Below are positions 1 through 9,823 of a DNA stretch of 64,000 nt, piece after piece. The stretch comes from Lysinibacillus sp. BPa_S21 (GTDB lineage: Bacteria > Bacillota > Bacilli > Bacillales_A > Planococcaceae), in the NCBI RefSeq assembly GCF_023337795.1, contig NZ_JALIRS010000004.1, positions 62,001 to 126,000 on the forward strand, given 5' to 3'. The translations under genes and the position numbers were made by a program. Under the pieces are notes generated by a model. That model was not told the DNA's origin, searched no databases, and saw only the letters and a list, made by a program, of their open reading frames with translations. The stretch's first letter is position 1. Every line of letters begins with the position of its first letter.

Positions 1-149
1 TGTACATCACGACCAACTGCACTGGCTGCAGTTTCTGCTGCTGAATTAATGCCTGAAACTGCGTCTTTAATTTCAGATAGTCGATTACCACAGCCAGCTA
101 GCAGCACGCAAAGACTTGTTATACAAGCTATCTTTATCATCCATCTCAC
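1..149 (-). CDS. small lipoprotein, 3' end outside window
   Basis: The gene runs off the left edge, so only about 49 N-terminal residues are visible. The chosen GTG start at 149 lies 7 nt after a GGAGGG site; an in-frame ATG at 140 is the alternative. The product begins with a short basic n-region (VRWMIK), a hydrophobic stretch and a clear lipobox (LLAGC), followed by an Ala/Ser-rich segment (EIKDAVSGINSAAETAASA). That is a type II signal peptide for a membrane-anchored lipoprotein. The function is unknown. Confidence 0.6.
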   Translation of the reverse strand, partial: MRWMIKIACITSLCVLLAGCGNRLSEIKDAVSGINSAAETAASAVGRDV

Positions 150-334
150 AAGTAGTCCCTCCAGTATTGCAAGTTGTTACTACTATATTAACGAAAAGAA
201 AACTATGAAAAAAGGGCATGAGGGCGGCAGATTGTGACGGTTTTGCAACGATGTGACCTCCTCAAGAATGTACAAGAATTTGGATTTTTAAGTAACTGAA
301 AATTTAGTGAATTCGAGAGAAGGAGTGGTTTGTG

Positions 335-463
335 ATGAAGATTAATGATGAATTACTTGAGCGATTAGGCGTTTATTTCGTATATCATGCTGTTTATGAA
401 AAATATGGCATTACCTTTGAAAATTTCGTGGAGCGATGGTTACGAGGGATACTTGATGTATAA
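335..463 (+). CDS. small hypothetical protein, 42 aa
   Basis: ATG preceded by AGGAG with a 9-nt spacer. The 42-codon frame ends just before an intrinsic terminator. The product starts MKINDELLERLGVYFVYHAV, mixes charged and aromatic residues, and has no signal peptide or membrane segment. I do not recognise the family. The good RBS and the following terminator support a real small gene, but there is no homology evidence. Confidence 0.5.
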   Translation: MKINDELLERLGVYFVYHAVYEKYGITFENFVERWLRGILDV

Positions 464-469
464 AAAGTA

Positions 470-497
470 GAGTCGTGTTCAATGCTGAACACGACTC
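470..497. terminator. bidirectional intrinsic terminator
   Basis: Perfect 11-bp stem (GAGTCGTGTTC / GAACACGACTC) with a 6-nt loop. T-rich sequence flanks both sides. It separates the small plus-strand ORF from the convergent yqfW-like gene. Confidence 0.8.
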
Positions 498-503
498 CTT
501 TGT

Positions 504-1076
504 TTATTTAAAATAGTTTGTGATAAATTGGTTGGCTTCCTGCCAGTTATAAACGCGCACGACATTGTCTGGAACCGCAAGACGATTATACGGCGTGTCA
601 AATAACACAACTGGTATGTTTAATTCCTCCGCAAGCATGACTGCATTATCATGCTTATCTTCGAAAAATGCCTCAACACTATGTTTTTTTGCTACTGAAA
701 CTTTATCGTGACTACCGATGAGTTCGATATGATCATACGGAATAGATTGTGATTTAAACCAATTTACCGTAACATCTGATACATTCTCACCACGGGCAGA
801 GATGTAATAAAGTTCGTAGTTTTCTTTCCAAGTATTTAAAATATCTTTCGCATCTTTAGCTGCTTCAGATACTTCGTACATAAATGGCTCATTTTCTTTA
901 AACCATGTATTGAATGCTACACGATCAACGGGGTGGGGAAATGCTGATAAAAAATCATATTCGCACACATCGTCAAGTGTGATATTTACATTGTATTGTT
1001 TATTGATATGTGGAATGAGTGTACTAGGACATGTCACCGTTCCATCGATATCAATTCCAAAGCGTGGCTTTTTCAT
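504..1076 (-). CDS. yqfW: YqfW-like HAD nucleotidase
   Basis: A 190-aa HAD-superfamily protein of the 5'(3')-deoxyribonucleotidase type. Motif I is DIDGT at residues 9-13, giving both the nucleophile and acid/base Asp. A second acidic motif (FFEDKHDNA) near residue 137 fits the Mg2+-binding HAD motif. Known members dephosphorylate nucleotides, but the substrate here is not visible. A very strong AGGAGGTG site overlaps the end of ispG, 12 nt upstream, so the gene is probably cotranscribed with ispG, as yqfW lies near ispG in B. subtilis. Confidence 0.85.
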   Translation of the reverse strand: MKKPRFGIDIDGTVTCPSTLIPHINKQYNVNITLDDVCEYDFLSAFPHPVDRVAFNTWFKENEPFMYEVSEAAKDAKDILNTWKENYELYYISARGENVSDVTVNWFKSQSIPYDHIELIGSHDKVSVAKKHSVEAFFEDKHDNAVMLAEELNIPVVLFDTPYNRLAVPDNVVRVYNWQEANQFITNYFK

Positions 1077-1088
1077 GCTAACACCTCC

Positions 1089-2204
1089 TTAGGCGTTTGC
1101 TTTTTCAGCTTCTTCGGCCGCGCGTTTTTCTGCCATTTCAGCTGCTAATTTATCGATCTCTTTTTTCAGCTCTTCTACCATTGTTTCTTCAGGGACTTTA
1201 CGAACTGTTTTGCCCTTCATAAATAGTAAACCTTCACCACGAGCACCAGCAATACCTATATCGGCTTCACGTGCTTCACCAGGACCGTTTACCGCACAAC
1301 CTAGTACAGCTACCTTTAACGGTACATTTAGTTTCGAAATATATTCTTCTACTTCATTGGCAATTGAGATTAAATCAATTTCGATACGACCGCATGTTGG
1401 GCAAGAAATAAGCGTTGCCATATTAGAGGCAAGACCGAATGATTTTAATAGCTCACGTGCTACTTTTACCTCTTCAACAGGGTCTGCAGATAGTGAAATA
1501 CGTAATGTATTACCAATACCTTTTGAAAGGATAGCACCTAGGCCAGCTGCTGATTTTACTGTACCAGCAAATAATGTTCCTGATTCAGTAATTCCTAAAT
1601 GTAGAGGATAATTAAAGGCCTTAGACGCTTTTTCATAGGCTTCAATCGCTAGATTTACGTCAGATGCCTTCATCGATACGATAATATCGTGGAAGTCCAA
1701 GTCTTCCAAAATTTTAATATGGTGAAGAGCAGATTCTACCATACCGTCTGCAGTAGGGTAACCGTATTTTTCTAAAATATGACGCTCTAATGAACCAGCG
1801 TTTACCCCGATACGGATTGGAATACCTTTTGCCTTAGCCGCATTAACAACAGCTTCTACTTTTTCCTTACGTCCAATATTACCTGGGTTAATACGAACTT
1901 TATCGATACCATTTTCAATTGCTTTTAATGCTAATTTATAATCAAAGTGAATATCAGCTACTAATGGAATATTGATACGTTTTTTTATGTCTGCAATCGC
2001 ATCAGCTGCACGCTCATCTGGTACCGCGACGCGTACAATTTGACAGCCTGCTTCCTCAAGACGAAGAATTTCTGCTACTGTTGCTTCTACATCATGTGTT
2101 TTTGTTGTACACATACTTTGAATGAATAATTCATTACTACCACCAATTGTTAAATTACCGACACGCACTGGACGTGTATTTGTACGGTGACAAATTTCAC
2201 TCAT
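1089..2204 (-). CDS. ispG: 4-hydroxy-3-methylbut-2-en-1-yl diphosphate synthase
   Basis: IspG (GcpE), 371 aa, catalyses the penultimate step of the MEP isoprenoid pathway: reductive ring opening of MEcPP to HMBPP using a [4Fe-4S] cluster. The N-terminal TIM barrel carries VADIHFDY and RINPGNIG. The cluster ligands are visible as Cys268, Cys271 (SCPTCGR) and Cys303 ([10 protein letters not shown]), with the Glu of GPGE at 310. The Ala/Glu/Lys-rich C-terminal tail is a common Bacillaceae extension. ATG follows AAGGAG. yqfW follows directly. Confidence 0.97.
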   Translation of the reverse strand: MSEICHRTNTRPVRVGNLTIGGSNELFIQSMCTTKTHDVEATVAEILRLEEAGCQIVRVAVPDERAADAIADIKKRINIPLVADIHFDYKLALKAIENGIDKVRINPGNIGRKEKVEAVVNAAKAKGIPIRIGVNAGSLERHILEKYGYPTADGMVESALHHIKILEDLDFHDIIVSMKASDVNLAIEAYEKASKAFNYPLHLGITESGTLFAGTVKSAAGLGAILSKGIGNTLRISLSADPVEEVKVARELLKSFGLASNMATLISCPTCGRIEIDLISIANEVEEYISKLNVPLKVAVLGCAVNGPGEAREADIGIAGARGEGLLFMKGKTVRKVPEETMVEELKKEIDKLAAEMAEKRAAEEAEKANA

Positions 2205-2299
2205 TAACTTTCTCTCCTTTTCGGGCCTTACTTTCGACCGTCACTGACATTTATTTTAGCAGTGTAAGAAAATAAGGACAAGGAAGAAACGTTAACTTT

Positions 2300-2644
2300 T
2301 CAATTTCCGCATTTGTTTTCAAATTCAAATGACAGTGGAAGCTTAATATTTTCACCAGGAACGAGTGCCTGTAATTGTAAATGAGGGTTTAATTCATAAA
2401 ATAATTGTAAACGTTCTGGAAAGGTCATGGGTACTTTGGCAGGATGGAGTGCAAATAAACTGTGAATGGTATCGCCTTGAATTGTCTGTACAGTAATATA
2501 ATTTGGTTCTCGCTGCTTTTCACAAAGGGCATTTTCTTTATTTTTTGGATAAAAGGCAGCAAGATGTAGTGAACCTTCTGTCAAATCTACTTTCGCGACA
2601 AAAGCAAAAATAATGATAATAGCTGTTAACACTAAAGCACGCAA
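2300..2644 (-). CDS. yqfZ: YqfZ-like membrane-anchored LysM-like protein
   Basis: Start chosen as TTG at 2644 behind AGGAGG (7-nt spacer), giving 114 aa; the upstream in-frame ATG at 2692 lacks an RBS. An N-terminal hydrophobic segment (ALVLTAIIIIFAFVA) anchors the protein. The remainder holds a LysM-like unit: YITVQTIQGDTIHSLFAL, then ELNPHLQLQALVPGENIKLP. Such units often bind peptidoglycan. Position just upstream of ispG matches B. subtilis yqfZ. No experimentally established function is known to me. Confidence 0.65.
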   Translation of the reverse strand: MRALVLTAIIIIFAFVAKVDLTEGSLHLAAFYPKNKENALCEKQREPNYITVQTIQGDTIHSLFALHPAKVPMTFPERLQLFYELNPHLQLQALVPGENIKLPLSFEFENKCGN

Positions 2645-2697
2645 ATAATCCCCTCCTTTTCTAACACTATATTTAGAAGAGAGGGAATTCATGCCTA

Positions 2698-3216
2698 TTA
2701 TTTTGTAATTGGTTGTTTTGGATATTTTGTGATGGCTATGATTAGTAGAGTCATAGTTAACAGTAAAGAAAAAACAGAAATAATTGTACTGTTTATCGGT
2801 AGATAATCTGATAGCATACTTATTAGAATTGCCCAAGTCATGGCAAATGTTGAAGTACGCCAAATGTGTCGGTATTCTCCGCGACGTTTCATGACTTTTA
2901 AAATCAGTAGACCTGCTAAGGCATAGAGAGCTATTTGTGCAAAAATAAGCATCGTTGTAAAAACAAAAAGCATAATGAATGTCACGGGATACAATACCCA
3001 TTTAACGCCTTCTATGTATTCAGTTATACCATTTAAACTATTCATATCAAATGTATCAACCGACATCCCGGCTGTGAAACGACCAAAAGAGAAAACAGTC
3101 ACAATAGTAATTAGAAGAAAGGTATATTGAATGACTTTTCCGATAGGTAATAAACGATAGGCAGCAAGTTTTTTGGGATGAATTAAGCTATCGATCAATA
3201 GTTGTGAGTGTTTCAT
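2698..3216 (-). CDS. yqgB: DUF1189 membrane protein (YqgB-like)
   Basis: The 172-aa product has three or four hydrophobic segments (around residues 28-45, 78-115, 128-142 and 148-165) and a basic N-terminus (SLIHPKKLAAYRLLPIGK), the look of the DUF1189 family. ATG at 3216 was preferred to ATG 3222 because it lies 8 nt after GGAGGAG. It is the first gene of the minus-strand set that continues with the LysM-like gene. Function unknown. Confidence 0.7.
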   Translation of the reverse strand: MKHSQLLIDSLIHPKKLAAYRLLPIGKVIQYTFLLITIVTVFSFGRFTAGMSVDTFDMNSLNGITEYIEGVKWVLYPVTFIMLFVFTTMLIFAQIALYALAGLLILKVMKRRGEYRHIWRTSTFAMTWAILISMLSDYLPINSTIISVFSLLLTMTLLIIAITKYPKQPITK

Positions 3217-3333
3217 AAGCATATCTCCTCCAATCGCTATTCTACCATGTTCAACTTTGACAAGATATGAAATAAGTAATAATTGCTGAGAATACGATAA
3301 TCAAATGTTCACCAAAAGTGGTGGATGACTTTT

Positions 3334-3413
3334 GTTAAAACATATACTATGTAAATAAGTTGATTGGAGTGGAGACTGGGCGCACCTAGGACATCAACCA
3401 CACTTTTTGGTGA
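3334..3413. repeat. truncated copy of intergenic repeat family A
   Basis: A segment of about 47 nt, from GTTAAAACATATACT through GATTGGAGTGGAGACTGGGC, closely matches the left part of the copy at 25061. The insert is flanked by an inverted repeat: CACCAAAAGTGGT (3310-3322) and ACCACACTTTTTGGTG (3398-3413). The 3223-3524 interval otherwise holds no gene. Confidence 0.65.
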
Positions 3414-3524
3414 TGATTCAATGAAATGTTAATATTGTGTAAAGAAGTTAAAGGTTTTCTTTACTTTTTCTAAACTATCATTTAAAGATTAGAAGTAGAG
3501 ATGTAGGAATTGGAGCGAATACAA

Positions 3525-5156
3525 TTGACAATAGATTGGCAAAGCATACTGTTTCAATTTTTAGGCGGTTTAGGAGTCTTTTTATTTTCCATTAAATTTA
3601 TGGGGGATGGTCTCCAAAAATCAGCAGATGATCGGCTGCGTGAATGGTTGAATCGTTTTACAACAAATCCTTTAATGGGCGTGTTAGTAGGCATAATTGT
3701 GACGATTTGTATCCAGTCGAGCTCTGCAACGACGGTAATAACGGTTGGACTAGTGAGCGCAGGTTTTTTAACATTGCGTCAAGCAATCGGTGTCATTATG
3801 GGGGCAAATATTGGAACGACAATAACTTCATTTATTATTGGTATTGATATCGGCATCTATTTTTATCCGTTATTGGCGATTGGAGCAGGGTTGTTATTTT
3901 TCTTTAAGAAGGCGACGTATCAGTATATCGGGCAAATATTATTTGGCTTCGGCGGACTATTTTTAGGATTAGAGTTAATGAGTGCAAGCATGCAGTCACT
4001 TCATCAATTAGCGGACTTTGCAACGTTAACGCTACATCTAAGTAATCTGCCTATTTTAGGGATTTTCCTTGGAACGGTTTTTACATTGCTTGTCCAAAGC
4101 TCAACAGCAACTGTTGGTGTGCTGCAAGGCTTATACGCTGAGCATTTGATTGGCTTAGAGAATGCTTTACCTATTTTATTTGGTGAAAATATAGGCACGA
4201 CCATAACAGCAGTATTAGCTTCACTTGGTGCTTCTATATATGCTAAACGTGCGGCGGCAGCACATGTGCTATTTAATATTATAGGTACAATCATTTTCAT
4301 GCTGTTTTTTACCCCATTTATGCATTACGTTCAGTGGATTAGCGGGCTATTCCACTTAGAAGCGAAAATGCAAATAGCGTTAGCACATGGCTCATTTAAC
4401 TTGATTAATATGATGATCCAACTACCATTTATCGGAGGATTGGCTGTACTTGTCACGAAGTTAGTGCCTGGGCATGATGGAAATATTGATGTGACAACAA
4501 AGCATTTAGATCCATCATTCATTGATTCCTCTCCAGCGATTGCTTTAGGGCAAGCGAAGGAGGAAGTGTTACGTATGGGGGAACATGCACTTCATGGTTT
4601 AGAGGAAACATTTTTATATATGAAAACGGGTGAGGCTGCTCATGTTCCTACTGTTTTACAATTAGAAGTAGCCCTCGATCATTTGGACAAGGAAATTACG
4701 AATTATTTAGTGATGGTGTCTAAGCAACCACTTTCTCGAGCAGACTCAGTAAGACACCATACCCTTCTAACAAATGTGCGAGACATCGAACGAATTGGCG
4801 ATCATTTTGAAAATATTTTAGAGCTTTTACAATATAAAGATCATCATGAGGTAAGTTTAAGTAAGTCAGCTCGACAAGATTTAATAGGGATGTTTAGCTT
4901 AGCTATTGAAGCTGTACGAAAGAGTATCGCGGCGCTAGATACTGCCAGTTTGAGTTTGGCACAGGAAGTAACTGAGCTCGAAAGCTTAATAGATGATATG
5001 GAAGATAAACTAAGACAAAAGCATATTGCGCGTTTAAATACAAGTGAATGTAATGGAGCGGCAGGAATCGTCTATACAGATATCGTTAGCAATTTAGAGC
5101 GTATAGGAGATCATGCTGTAAATATAGCGGACTCCATTTTGGGGATTCGACAATAA
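3525..5156 (+). CDS. Na/Pi cotransporter with PhoU-like domain
   Basis: About 543 aa. The first 310 residues form the NptA/YjbB-type transporter fold, with two inverted copies marked by QSSSATT and QSSTATVG, the family's substrate-binding signatures. The C-terminal 200 residues are a PhoU-like helical bundle (two ERIGDH motifs). The family couples Na+ to phosphate movement, and some members export phosphate. TTG 3525 follows GGAG by 9 nt; the upstream TTG at 3510 has no spaced RBS and the family usually begins near MTIDWQSILFQFLGG. The pst operon lies 6 kb downstream. Confidence 0.9.
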   Translation: MTIDWQSILFQFLGGLGVFLFSIKFMGDGLQKSADDRLREWLNRFTTNPLMGVLVGIIVTICIQSSSATTVITVGLVSAGFLTLRQAIGVIMGANIGTTITSFIIGIDIGIYFYPLLAIGAGLLFFFKKATYQYIGQILFGFGGLFLGLELMSASMQSLHQLADFATLTLHLSNLPILGIFLGTVFTLLVQSSTATVGVLQGLYAEHLIGLENALPILFGENIGTTITAVLASLGASIYAKRAAAAHVLFNIIGTIIFMLFFTPFMHYVQWISGLFHLEAKMQIALAHGSFNLINMMIQLPFIGGLAVLVTKLVPGHDGNIDVTTKHLDPSFIDSSPAIALGQAKEEVLRMGEHALHGLEETFLYMKTGEAAHVPTVLQLEVALDHLDKEITNYLVMVSKQPLSRADSVRHHTLLTNVRDIERIGDHFENILELLQYKDHHEVSLSKSARQDLIGMFSLAIEAVRKSIAALDTASLSLAQEVTELESLIDDMEDKLRQKHIARLNTSECNGAAGIVYTDIVSNLERIGDHAVNIADSILGIRQ

Positions 5157-5346
5157 ATGAACGAAACTTTTAGCTTTGTGGATTCGTATAAAAGGCAATG
5201 CTTAATTTTATGCTGGTTAATTAGGAAAGCAAGGGATTCTTGAGCGATGTAAGCGCATTTATAGCAAATTGTAGCGGAAATGATTCAGCTTACGTCAATT
5301 TCTTCTCATTAAGTAACCTGATGCACGACAAAAGGAGAGAATTTTT

Positions 5347-5826
5347 ATGGAAGTTGTTGGCTGGATCTTAGTGATTGCCTGCTTTATCATTTCATTTGTT
5401 GGATTGGTATACCCGATAATTCCAGGTGTGCTTTTTTTAATCGGCGGTTTTTTAGTCTATGGATTATTTTTTTCATTTGCGGAACTAAGCTGGTGGTTCT
5501 GGGCGAGTGAAATAATATTTGTGGTTATATTATTTGTTGCCGATTCTTTAGCCAATGCCTTCGGTATTAAAAAATTTGGTGGTTCAAACGCAGGTATGTG
5601 GGGAAGTACCATTGGTTTATTAATTGGCCCGTTCGTCATTCCGGTGGTAGGTATATTAGTAGGGCCATTTTTAGGAGCGGTAATTGCAGAGTTGATCGTA
5701 GAGCGTCGTACATTTGGAGAGGCAGTGAAAAGCGGTGTTGGTTCTCTTGTTGGTTTCTTAGCATCCACAATTGCAAAAGCAGTGATTCAAATTGTTATGA
5801 TCGTTATATTCTTTATAGCGATATAA
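5347..5826 (+). CDS. yqgC: DUF456 membrane protein (YqgC-like)
   Basis: A 159-aa, very hydrophobic protein with about four membrane helices and Gly-rich hairpins (YPIIPGVLFLIGG, GPFVIPVVGILVGPFLGAVIAE) typical of DUF456. ATG follows AAAGGAGAG. It lies directly before sodA, as yqgC does in B. subtilis. Function unknown. Confidence 0.8.
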   Translation: MEVVGWILVIACFIISFVGLVYPIIPGVLFLIGGFLVYGLFFSFAELSWWFWASEIIFVVILFVADSLANAFGIKKFGGSNAGMWGSTIGLLIGPFVIPVVGILVGPFLGAVIAELIVERRTFGEAVKSGVGSLVGFLASTIAKAVIQIVMIVIFFIAI

Positions 5827-6001
5827 ATTTCTTCTCGATAGTTTAACCATTAAAGATACGGGGTAGGATAGTAAACGTATCGGTTTTTCAGTCAAAAGGC
5901 TGAAATCTTCAATTTGAAGTATTTTTCGTTGAATGGTTTGACCAATTTTGATAATCTAAGAATGTACTAATTATTTCTTTACTTTAGGGAGGAACTTAAC
6001 A

Positions 6002-6607
6002 ATGGCTTATGAATTACCACAATTAACTTACGCTTATGACGCATTAGAACCACATATCGATGCAAAAACAATGGAAATTCACCATTCTAAACACCACAAT
6101 ACTTATGTAACAAACTTAAACGCAGCAGTAGAAGGCACTGAATTTGCTGAAAAAGACATTAACGCTCTAATCGCAAACATTGATGCTCTTCCAGCTGATA
6201 AACAAACTGCTGTACGTAACAACGGTGGCGGACATGCTAACCACACATTATTCTGGGAAGTAATCGCTCCAGGCGGTTCTAAAACTCCAGTTGGCGAAGT
6301 TGCAAAAGCAATCGATGCTAAATTCGGTTCTTTCGATGCATTCAAAGAAGAATTTGCAAAAGCTGCTACAACTCGCTTCGGTTCAGGTTGGGCTTGGTTA
6401 ATCGTTGATGGTGACTCAGTTGCTGTTACATCTACTCCAAATCAAGACTCTCCAGTGATGGAAGGTAAAACGCCAGTTCTAGGTTTAGACGTTTGGGAGC
6501 ATGCTTACTACTTAAACTACCAAAACCGTCGTCCAGATTACATCGGTGCATTCTGGAACGTAGTAAACTGGGATGTAGTGGAAGCTAAATTCCAAGCTGC
6601 AAAATAA
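6002..6607 (+). CDS. sodA: manganese superoxide dismutase
   Basis: SodA, 201 aa, the usual length. It converts superoxide to H2O2 and O2 in the cytoplasm. Metal ligands are visible: His in [12 protein letters not shown], His in HANHTLFWE, and Asp and His in [15 protein letters not shown]. The GGGHANH and WGG-less context fits the Mn-type Firmicute enzyme. Its codon use is strongly biased to preferred codons, as expected for an abundant protein. ATG follows GGGAGG. A terminator follows at 6620. Confidence 0.97.
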   Translation: MAYELPQLTYAYDALEPHIDAKTMEIHHSKHHNTYVTNLNAAVEGTEFAEKDINALIANIDALPADKQTAVRNNGGGHANHTLFWEVIAPGGSKTPVGEVAKAIDAKFGSFDAFKEEFAKAATTRFGSGWAWLIVDGDSVAVTSTPNQDSPVMEGKTPVLGLDVWEHAYYLNYQNRRPDYIGAFWNVVNWDVVEAKFQAAK

Positions 6608-6619
6608 TTTTTGTCTAAT

Positions 6620-6664
6620 AAAGGCTATGTCAAGGTGATGAGTCACCGAGGCATAGCCTTTTTT
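6620..6664 (+). terminator. sodA terminator
   Basis: AAGGCTATG ... CATAGCCTT stem followed by TTTT, starting 13 nt after the sodA stop. Confidence 0.8.
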
Positions 6665-6958
6665 GCTGTCTTTTTAGAATCTTAGTTGTATTCATTGCAA
6701 GTTAAAGTGGTGAAATACACCAGTTCATGTGTCAGTTGAGATGAAAGAGAGGCGTTGCACTGTGCCTCCCCCTTTGTAATTATTTAAAACTATTTTAAAG
6801 CAATCGATAAAAAACAGAAACTTTTCCACTTAAAGTGCCGTCAAATAAATGATGTTTTCAAGCATAAATTCATAAGTGCATGCTTTCCTGTCGTACCTTC
6901 GAATGGTATACTAGGTATCGTGTATTTAAATTGTAATTAGATGAGGAGGGGAATACAT

Positions 6959-9163
6959 ATGCGCAAAGCACCGGGAAAAAATCGCGCTTCGAGTGTTAAA
7001 GCAAAACATCACTCTAATTTAACATTTCGTATGAATGTCCTTTTCTTTGCTATATTTCTTGTATTTTCGATGCTAATCTTTAGGCTTGGCTATATGCAAA
7101 TCGTAAAAGGGGAAGAGTATGTAAGCGAGTTAGAGCGTAAAGAGGAGGTACCTGTTAATACAAGTGTACCAAGGGGACGTATGTATGATCGATACGGGCG
7201 TATTTTAGTGGATAACCAACCAGAAAACGCTATTACGTATACGAAAATGCCGTCGACAAAAACAGAGGAAATGATAGAGATAGCTGAAAAGCTGGCACAA
7301 TTGATTGAGCAGCCAACAAACCGTGTCACTTTACGTGATAAACAGGATTTTTGGATCATAAAAAATCATGACGCTGCTTATGCAAAGGTAACTGATAAAG
7401 AAAAAAAGAAAATTAGAGCTCAAGAAAACGTAACGGAAAGTCAAGTCAATGCACAGATAGATAAACTTGTTCGTGAACGAATCACAAATGAAGAATTATT
7501 GCAATTGACAGAAAAAGATATGGAAGTATTAGCTATCTTCCGAGAGATGGTAGCAGGCTACAATTTATCACCACAAATTATAAAGAGTGAAAATGTATCT
7601 GCCGATGAATTTGCACGTGTCTCTGAGCGTTTAACGCAACTACCAGGTGTTAACACAACAACTGACTGGAAGCGTTTGAAATTATCATCACTTGCTATTT
7701 TAGGACGCACAACTGTACCGGCAAAAGGGATTCCGAAAGAAAAGCTGAATTATTATTTAGCTCGTGATTATTCACGAAATGACCGTGTTGGTGAAAGTTA
7801 TATTGAAGCACAATATGAAGATTTACTACAAGGACAAAAATCAGTTGTTAAAAACATTACGAATAAAAAAGGGCAGGTAGTCGATACCGTTACGACCTTT
7901 GAAGGTAAACCTGGCAATGATTTAGTCTTAACACTAGATAGCGAGTTAACAGCTGCAACTGAAAAAATTGTCGAGGAAGAATTACTTCAATTAAAAGCAC
8001 GAGGCGCTTCGTCTTTACTTGATCGTGCCTTTTTAGTCATGATGGACCCAAATACAGGCGATATTTTATCAATGGTTGGTAAGAAGATTGAGAAAAATCC
8101 TGAAACAGGGAAAAATGAAGTCATCGATTATTCGTATGGTACCTTTACAACAGCTTATGAGGCAGGTTCTGCAGTTAAGGCAGCAACATTGCTAACTGGT
8201 TACAAGCTAGGAGCTATTACACCAATAACTGTAATAGGAGATGAACCAATCTGGTTAAAGGGTACTGAATCAAAAAAATCAGTTTTTAATCAGAGTGGCT
8301 ATATCCAAATGAATGGTTTAAGAGCCTTGGAGCAATCTTCAAACGTTTATATGTTTAAAACAGCTCTGCTTATTAATGGAACTCCATATAGCTATAGGAT
8401 GCCTCTTATTTTAAATGAAAATACATTCCCGAAAATGCGTAATTCTTATGCACAATTTGGGTTAGGTGTAAATACAGGAATTGATTTACCAAATGAAGTT
8501 AGCGGTGTACAAGGTCCTACTGGTCCGGAACATGCGGGGAAAATACTCGACTTAGCAATTGGTCAATATGATACGTATACACCATTACAATTAGCACAGT
8601 ATATTTCGACAGTAGCAAATGGTGGCTATCGTATTCAGCCACATGTTGTCAAAGAAGTGCGTGAACCATCAAGTGATGGGCAATCGTTAGGTCAATTAGT
8701 AACAGAAATAGGACCGACAATTTTAAATCATATTGATAATTCATCAGATGAAATTAATTATGTAAAACAAGGGTTACGTCGTGTTTATACTGGTGCAAAT
8801 GGTACAGCCAAAAGACAATTTGGAAATGCACCTTATACAGCGGCAGGGAAAACAGGAACAGCTGAAGTACTGTATTACGGAGATCTACGACAGCATTGGG
8901 GTCAGTATTCACTTACTTATACCCATGTTGGCTTTGCCCCTTATGAAAATCCTGAAATTGCCTATGCCGTAGTTATTCCATGGGCATCAACAAACCCTAG
9001 ACAACCTTTTTCGGCTAATAGTGAAATTGCAAGAAAAGCTGTTGATAAATATTTTGAGTTAAAAGCAAAATATAACACTGAAAAAGTGACAGATAGTAAT
9101 GTCAAACAACCCATTTTACCAGCTATTACAAAAGACAAAATTGGTGAAGATGAGGAAGAATAA
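6959..9163 (+). CDS. pbpA: class B penicillin-binding protein (transpeptidase)
   Basis: A 734-aa monofunctional D,D-transpeptidase of the PBP2A/elongasome type that cross-links lateral-wall peptidoglycan. It has one N-terminal membrane anchor (about residues 26-48) and a PBP-dimer domain starting at RGRMYDRYGRIL. Catalytic motifs: SAVK at Ser404-Lys407 (the usual Pro of YEPGS is replaced, giving YEAGS), SSN at 460-462, KTG at 631-633. ATG 6959 lies 7 nt after GAGGAGGGG; the ATG at 6941 overlaps that RBS. Position after sodA matches B. subtilis. Confidence 0.93.
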   Translation: MRKAPGKNRASSVKAKHHSNLTFRMNVLFFAIFLVFSMLIFRLGYMQIVKGEEYVSELERKEEVPVNTSVPRGRMYDRYGRILVDNQPENAITYTKMPSTKTEEMIEIAEKLAQLIEQPTNRVTLRDKQDFWIIKNHDAAYAKVTDKEKKKIRAQENVTESQVNAQIDKLVRERITNEELLQLTEKDMEVLAIFREMVAGYNLSPQIIKSENVSADEFARVSERLTQLPGVNTTTDWKRLKLSSLAILGRTTVPAKGIPKEKLNYYLARDYSRNDRVGESYIEAQYEDLLQGQKSVVKNITNKKGQVVDTVTTFEGKPGNDLVLTLDSELTAATEKIVEEELLQLKARGASSLLDRAFLVMMDPNTGDILSMVGKKIEKNPETGKNEVIDYSYGTFTTAYEAGSAVKAATLLTGYKLGAITPITVIGDEPIWLKGTESKKSVFNQSGYIQMNGLRALEQSSNVYMFKTALLINGTPYSYRMPLILNENTFPKMRNSYAQFGLGVNTGIDLPNEVSGVQGPTGPEHAGKILDLAIGQYDTYTPLQLAQYISTVANGGYRIQPHVVKEVREPSSDGQSLGQLVTEIGPTILNHIDNSSDEINYVKQGLRRVYTGANGTAKRQFGNAPYTAAGKTGTAEVLYYGDLRQHWGQYSLTYTHVGFAPYENPEIAYAVVIPWASTNPRQPFSANSEIARKAVDKYFELKAKYNTEKVTDSNVKQPILPAITKDKIGEDEEE

Positions 9164-9166
9164 GAG

Positions 9167-9204
9167 AAAACCGCTAGTGCATTTTAATGCCTAGCGGTTT
9201 TTTT
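9167..9204 (+). terminator. pbpA terminator
   Basis: AAACCGCTAG ... CTAGCGGTTT stem followed by TTTTT, directly after the pbpA stop. Confidence 0.85.
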
Positions 9205-9235
9205 ATAGTTTTATAATATAATTGAATACTCACGG

Positions 9236-9278
9236 AAAAAACACGGTATGAAAGATCATTATTTTCATACCGTGTTTT
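9236..9278. terminator. bidirectional terminator between convergent genes
   Basis: A 16-bp stem (AAACACGGTATGAAA / TTTCATACCGTGTTT) with A-rich and T-rich flanks. It serves the minus-strand small gene and backs up the pbpA terminator. Confidence 0.75.
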
Positions 9279-9301
9279 AATTATTTGTATATAAAAACTT
9301 A

Positions 9302-9496
9302 CTATATAGATAATTGCTGAATAGCTATTTCAAATTGTTGTTTTGGTTTTATTCCATAAAGCTCTATATTATTGCAGAAATAAGACTCTACCATAAAATC
9401 AACGGCTTCCTGTAGAGTGAATTCTCGATGTTCCATAACAAGTGTTAAATACGTTTTAAAGTAATTGGCATTTTGTACTTTTGCATGTTTAATCAC
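9302..9496 (-). CDS. small hypothetical protein, 64 aa
   Basis: GTG start at 9496 lies 9 nt after GAGGAG; the longer frame starting at 9532 lacks an RBS. The product (VIKHAKVQNANYFKTYLTLV...) is mildly acidic and soluble-looking, with no obvious motif and two Cys-free halves around a single Cys. It sits alone between pbpA and the pst operon. Family not recognised. Confidence 0.5.
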   Translation of the reverse strand: MIKHAKVQNANYFKTYLTLVMEHREFTLQEAVDFMVESYFCNNIELYGIKPKQQFEIAIQQLSI

Positions 9497-9687
9497 AAAG
9501 TCAAACTCCTCATAGATTATTTCCTGACACAATTGCTTATTATAGCATCTTTCTAAAAGGAAGCAAGTATTATCTCATCCACATACAGTGCTTTCTACTA
9601 ATTGAAAAACAGATTTTCAAAAAGGGGTGTTGTGAAAATTCAGAAAAATTACGCCCAGCTGAAATGATTTGCAATTGTAAATTCATC

Positions 9688-9734
9688 TTTACAATCATTT
9701 ACAAAGCATTACATTCCTTTACGTGTCTTTTACG
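9688..9734 (+). promoter_or_regulatory. Pho box (PhoP direct repeats) upstream of pstS
   Basis: Five TT(T/A)AC(A/G) hexamers begin at 9688, 9698, 9708, 9718 and 9729, a spacing of 10, 10, 10 and 11 bp. PhoP~P in Bacillus binds TT(A/T/C)ACA-like repeats with this period. The array lies about 90 nt upstream of pstS, so the operon is predicted to be induced by phosphate starvation through PhoPR. Confidence 0.8.
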
Positions 9735-9823
9735 AACTGTTTATACGACTTCAACATTTAGTCATTATAGTAAAGATTGTAAGACAAACAACTATAAAAA
9801 TGTTAATGACGGAGGCAAATGAG

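Noticed and set aside
49..237. 62-codon plus-strand frame at the left edge
   Set aside because: Antisense to the lipoprotein start, which has a lipobox and RBS.
1210..1611. 133-codon plus-strand open frame
   Set aside because: It is antisense to ispG, has no RBS, and its open length follows from the codon bias of the real gene.
2644..3001. N-terminal extension of the yqfZ-like frame
   Set aside because: The extension lies inside the yqgB-like gene in another frame; the TTG at 2644 has the only good RBS.
9236..9278. Regulatory RNA between pbpA and the small minus-strand gene
   Set aside because: The hairpin with flanking A and T tracts is adequately explained as a bidirectional terminator.
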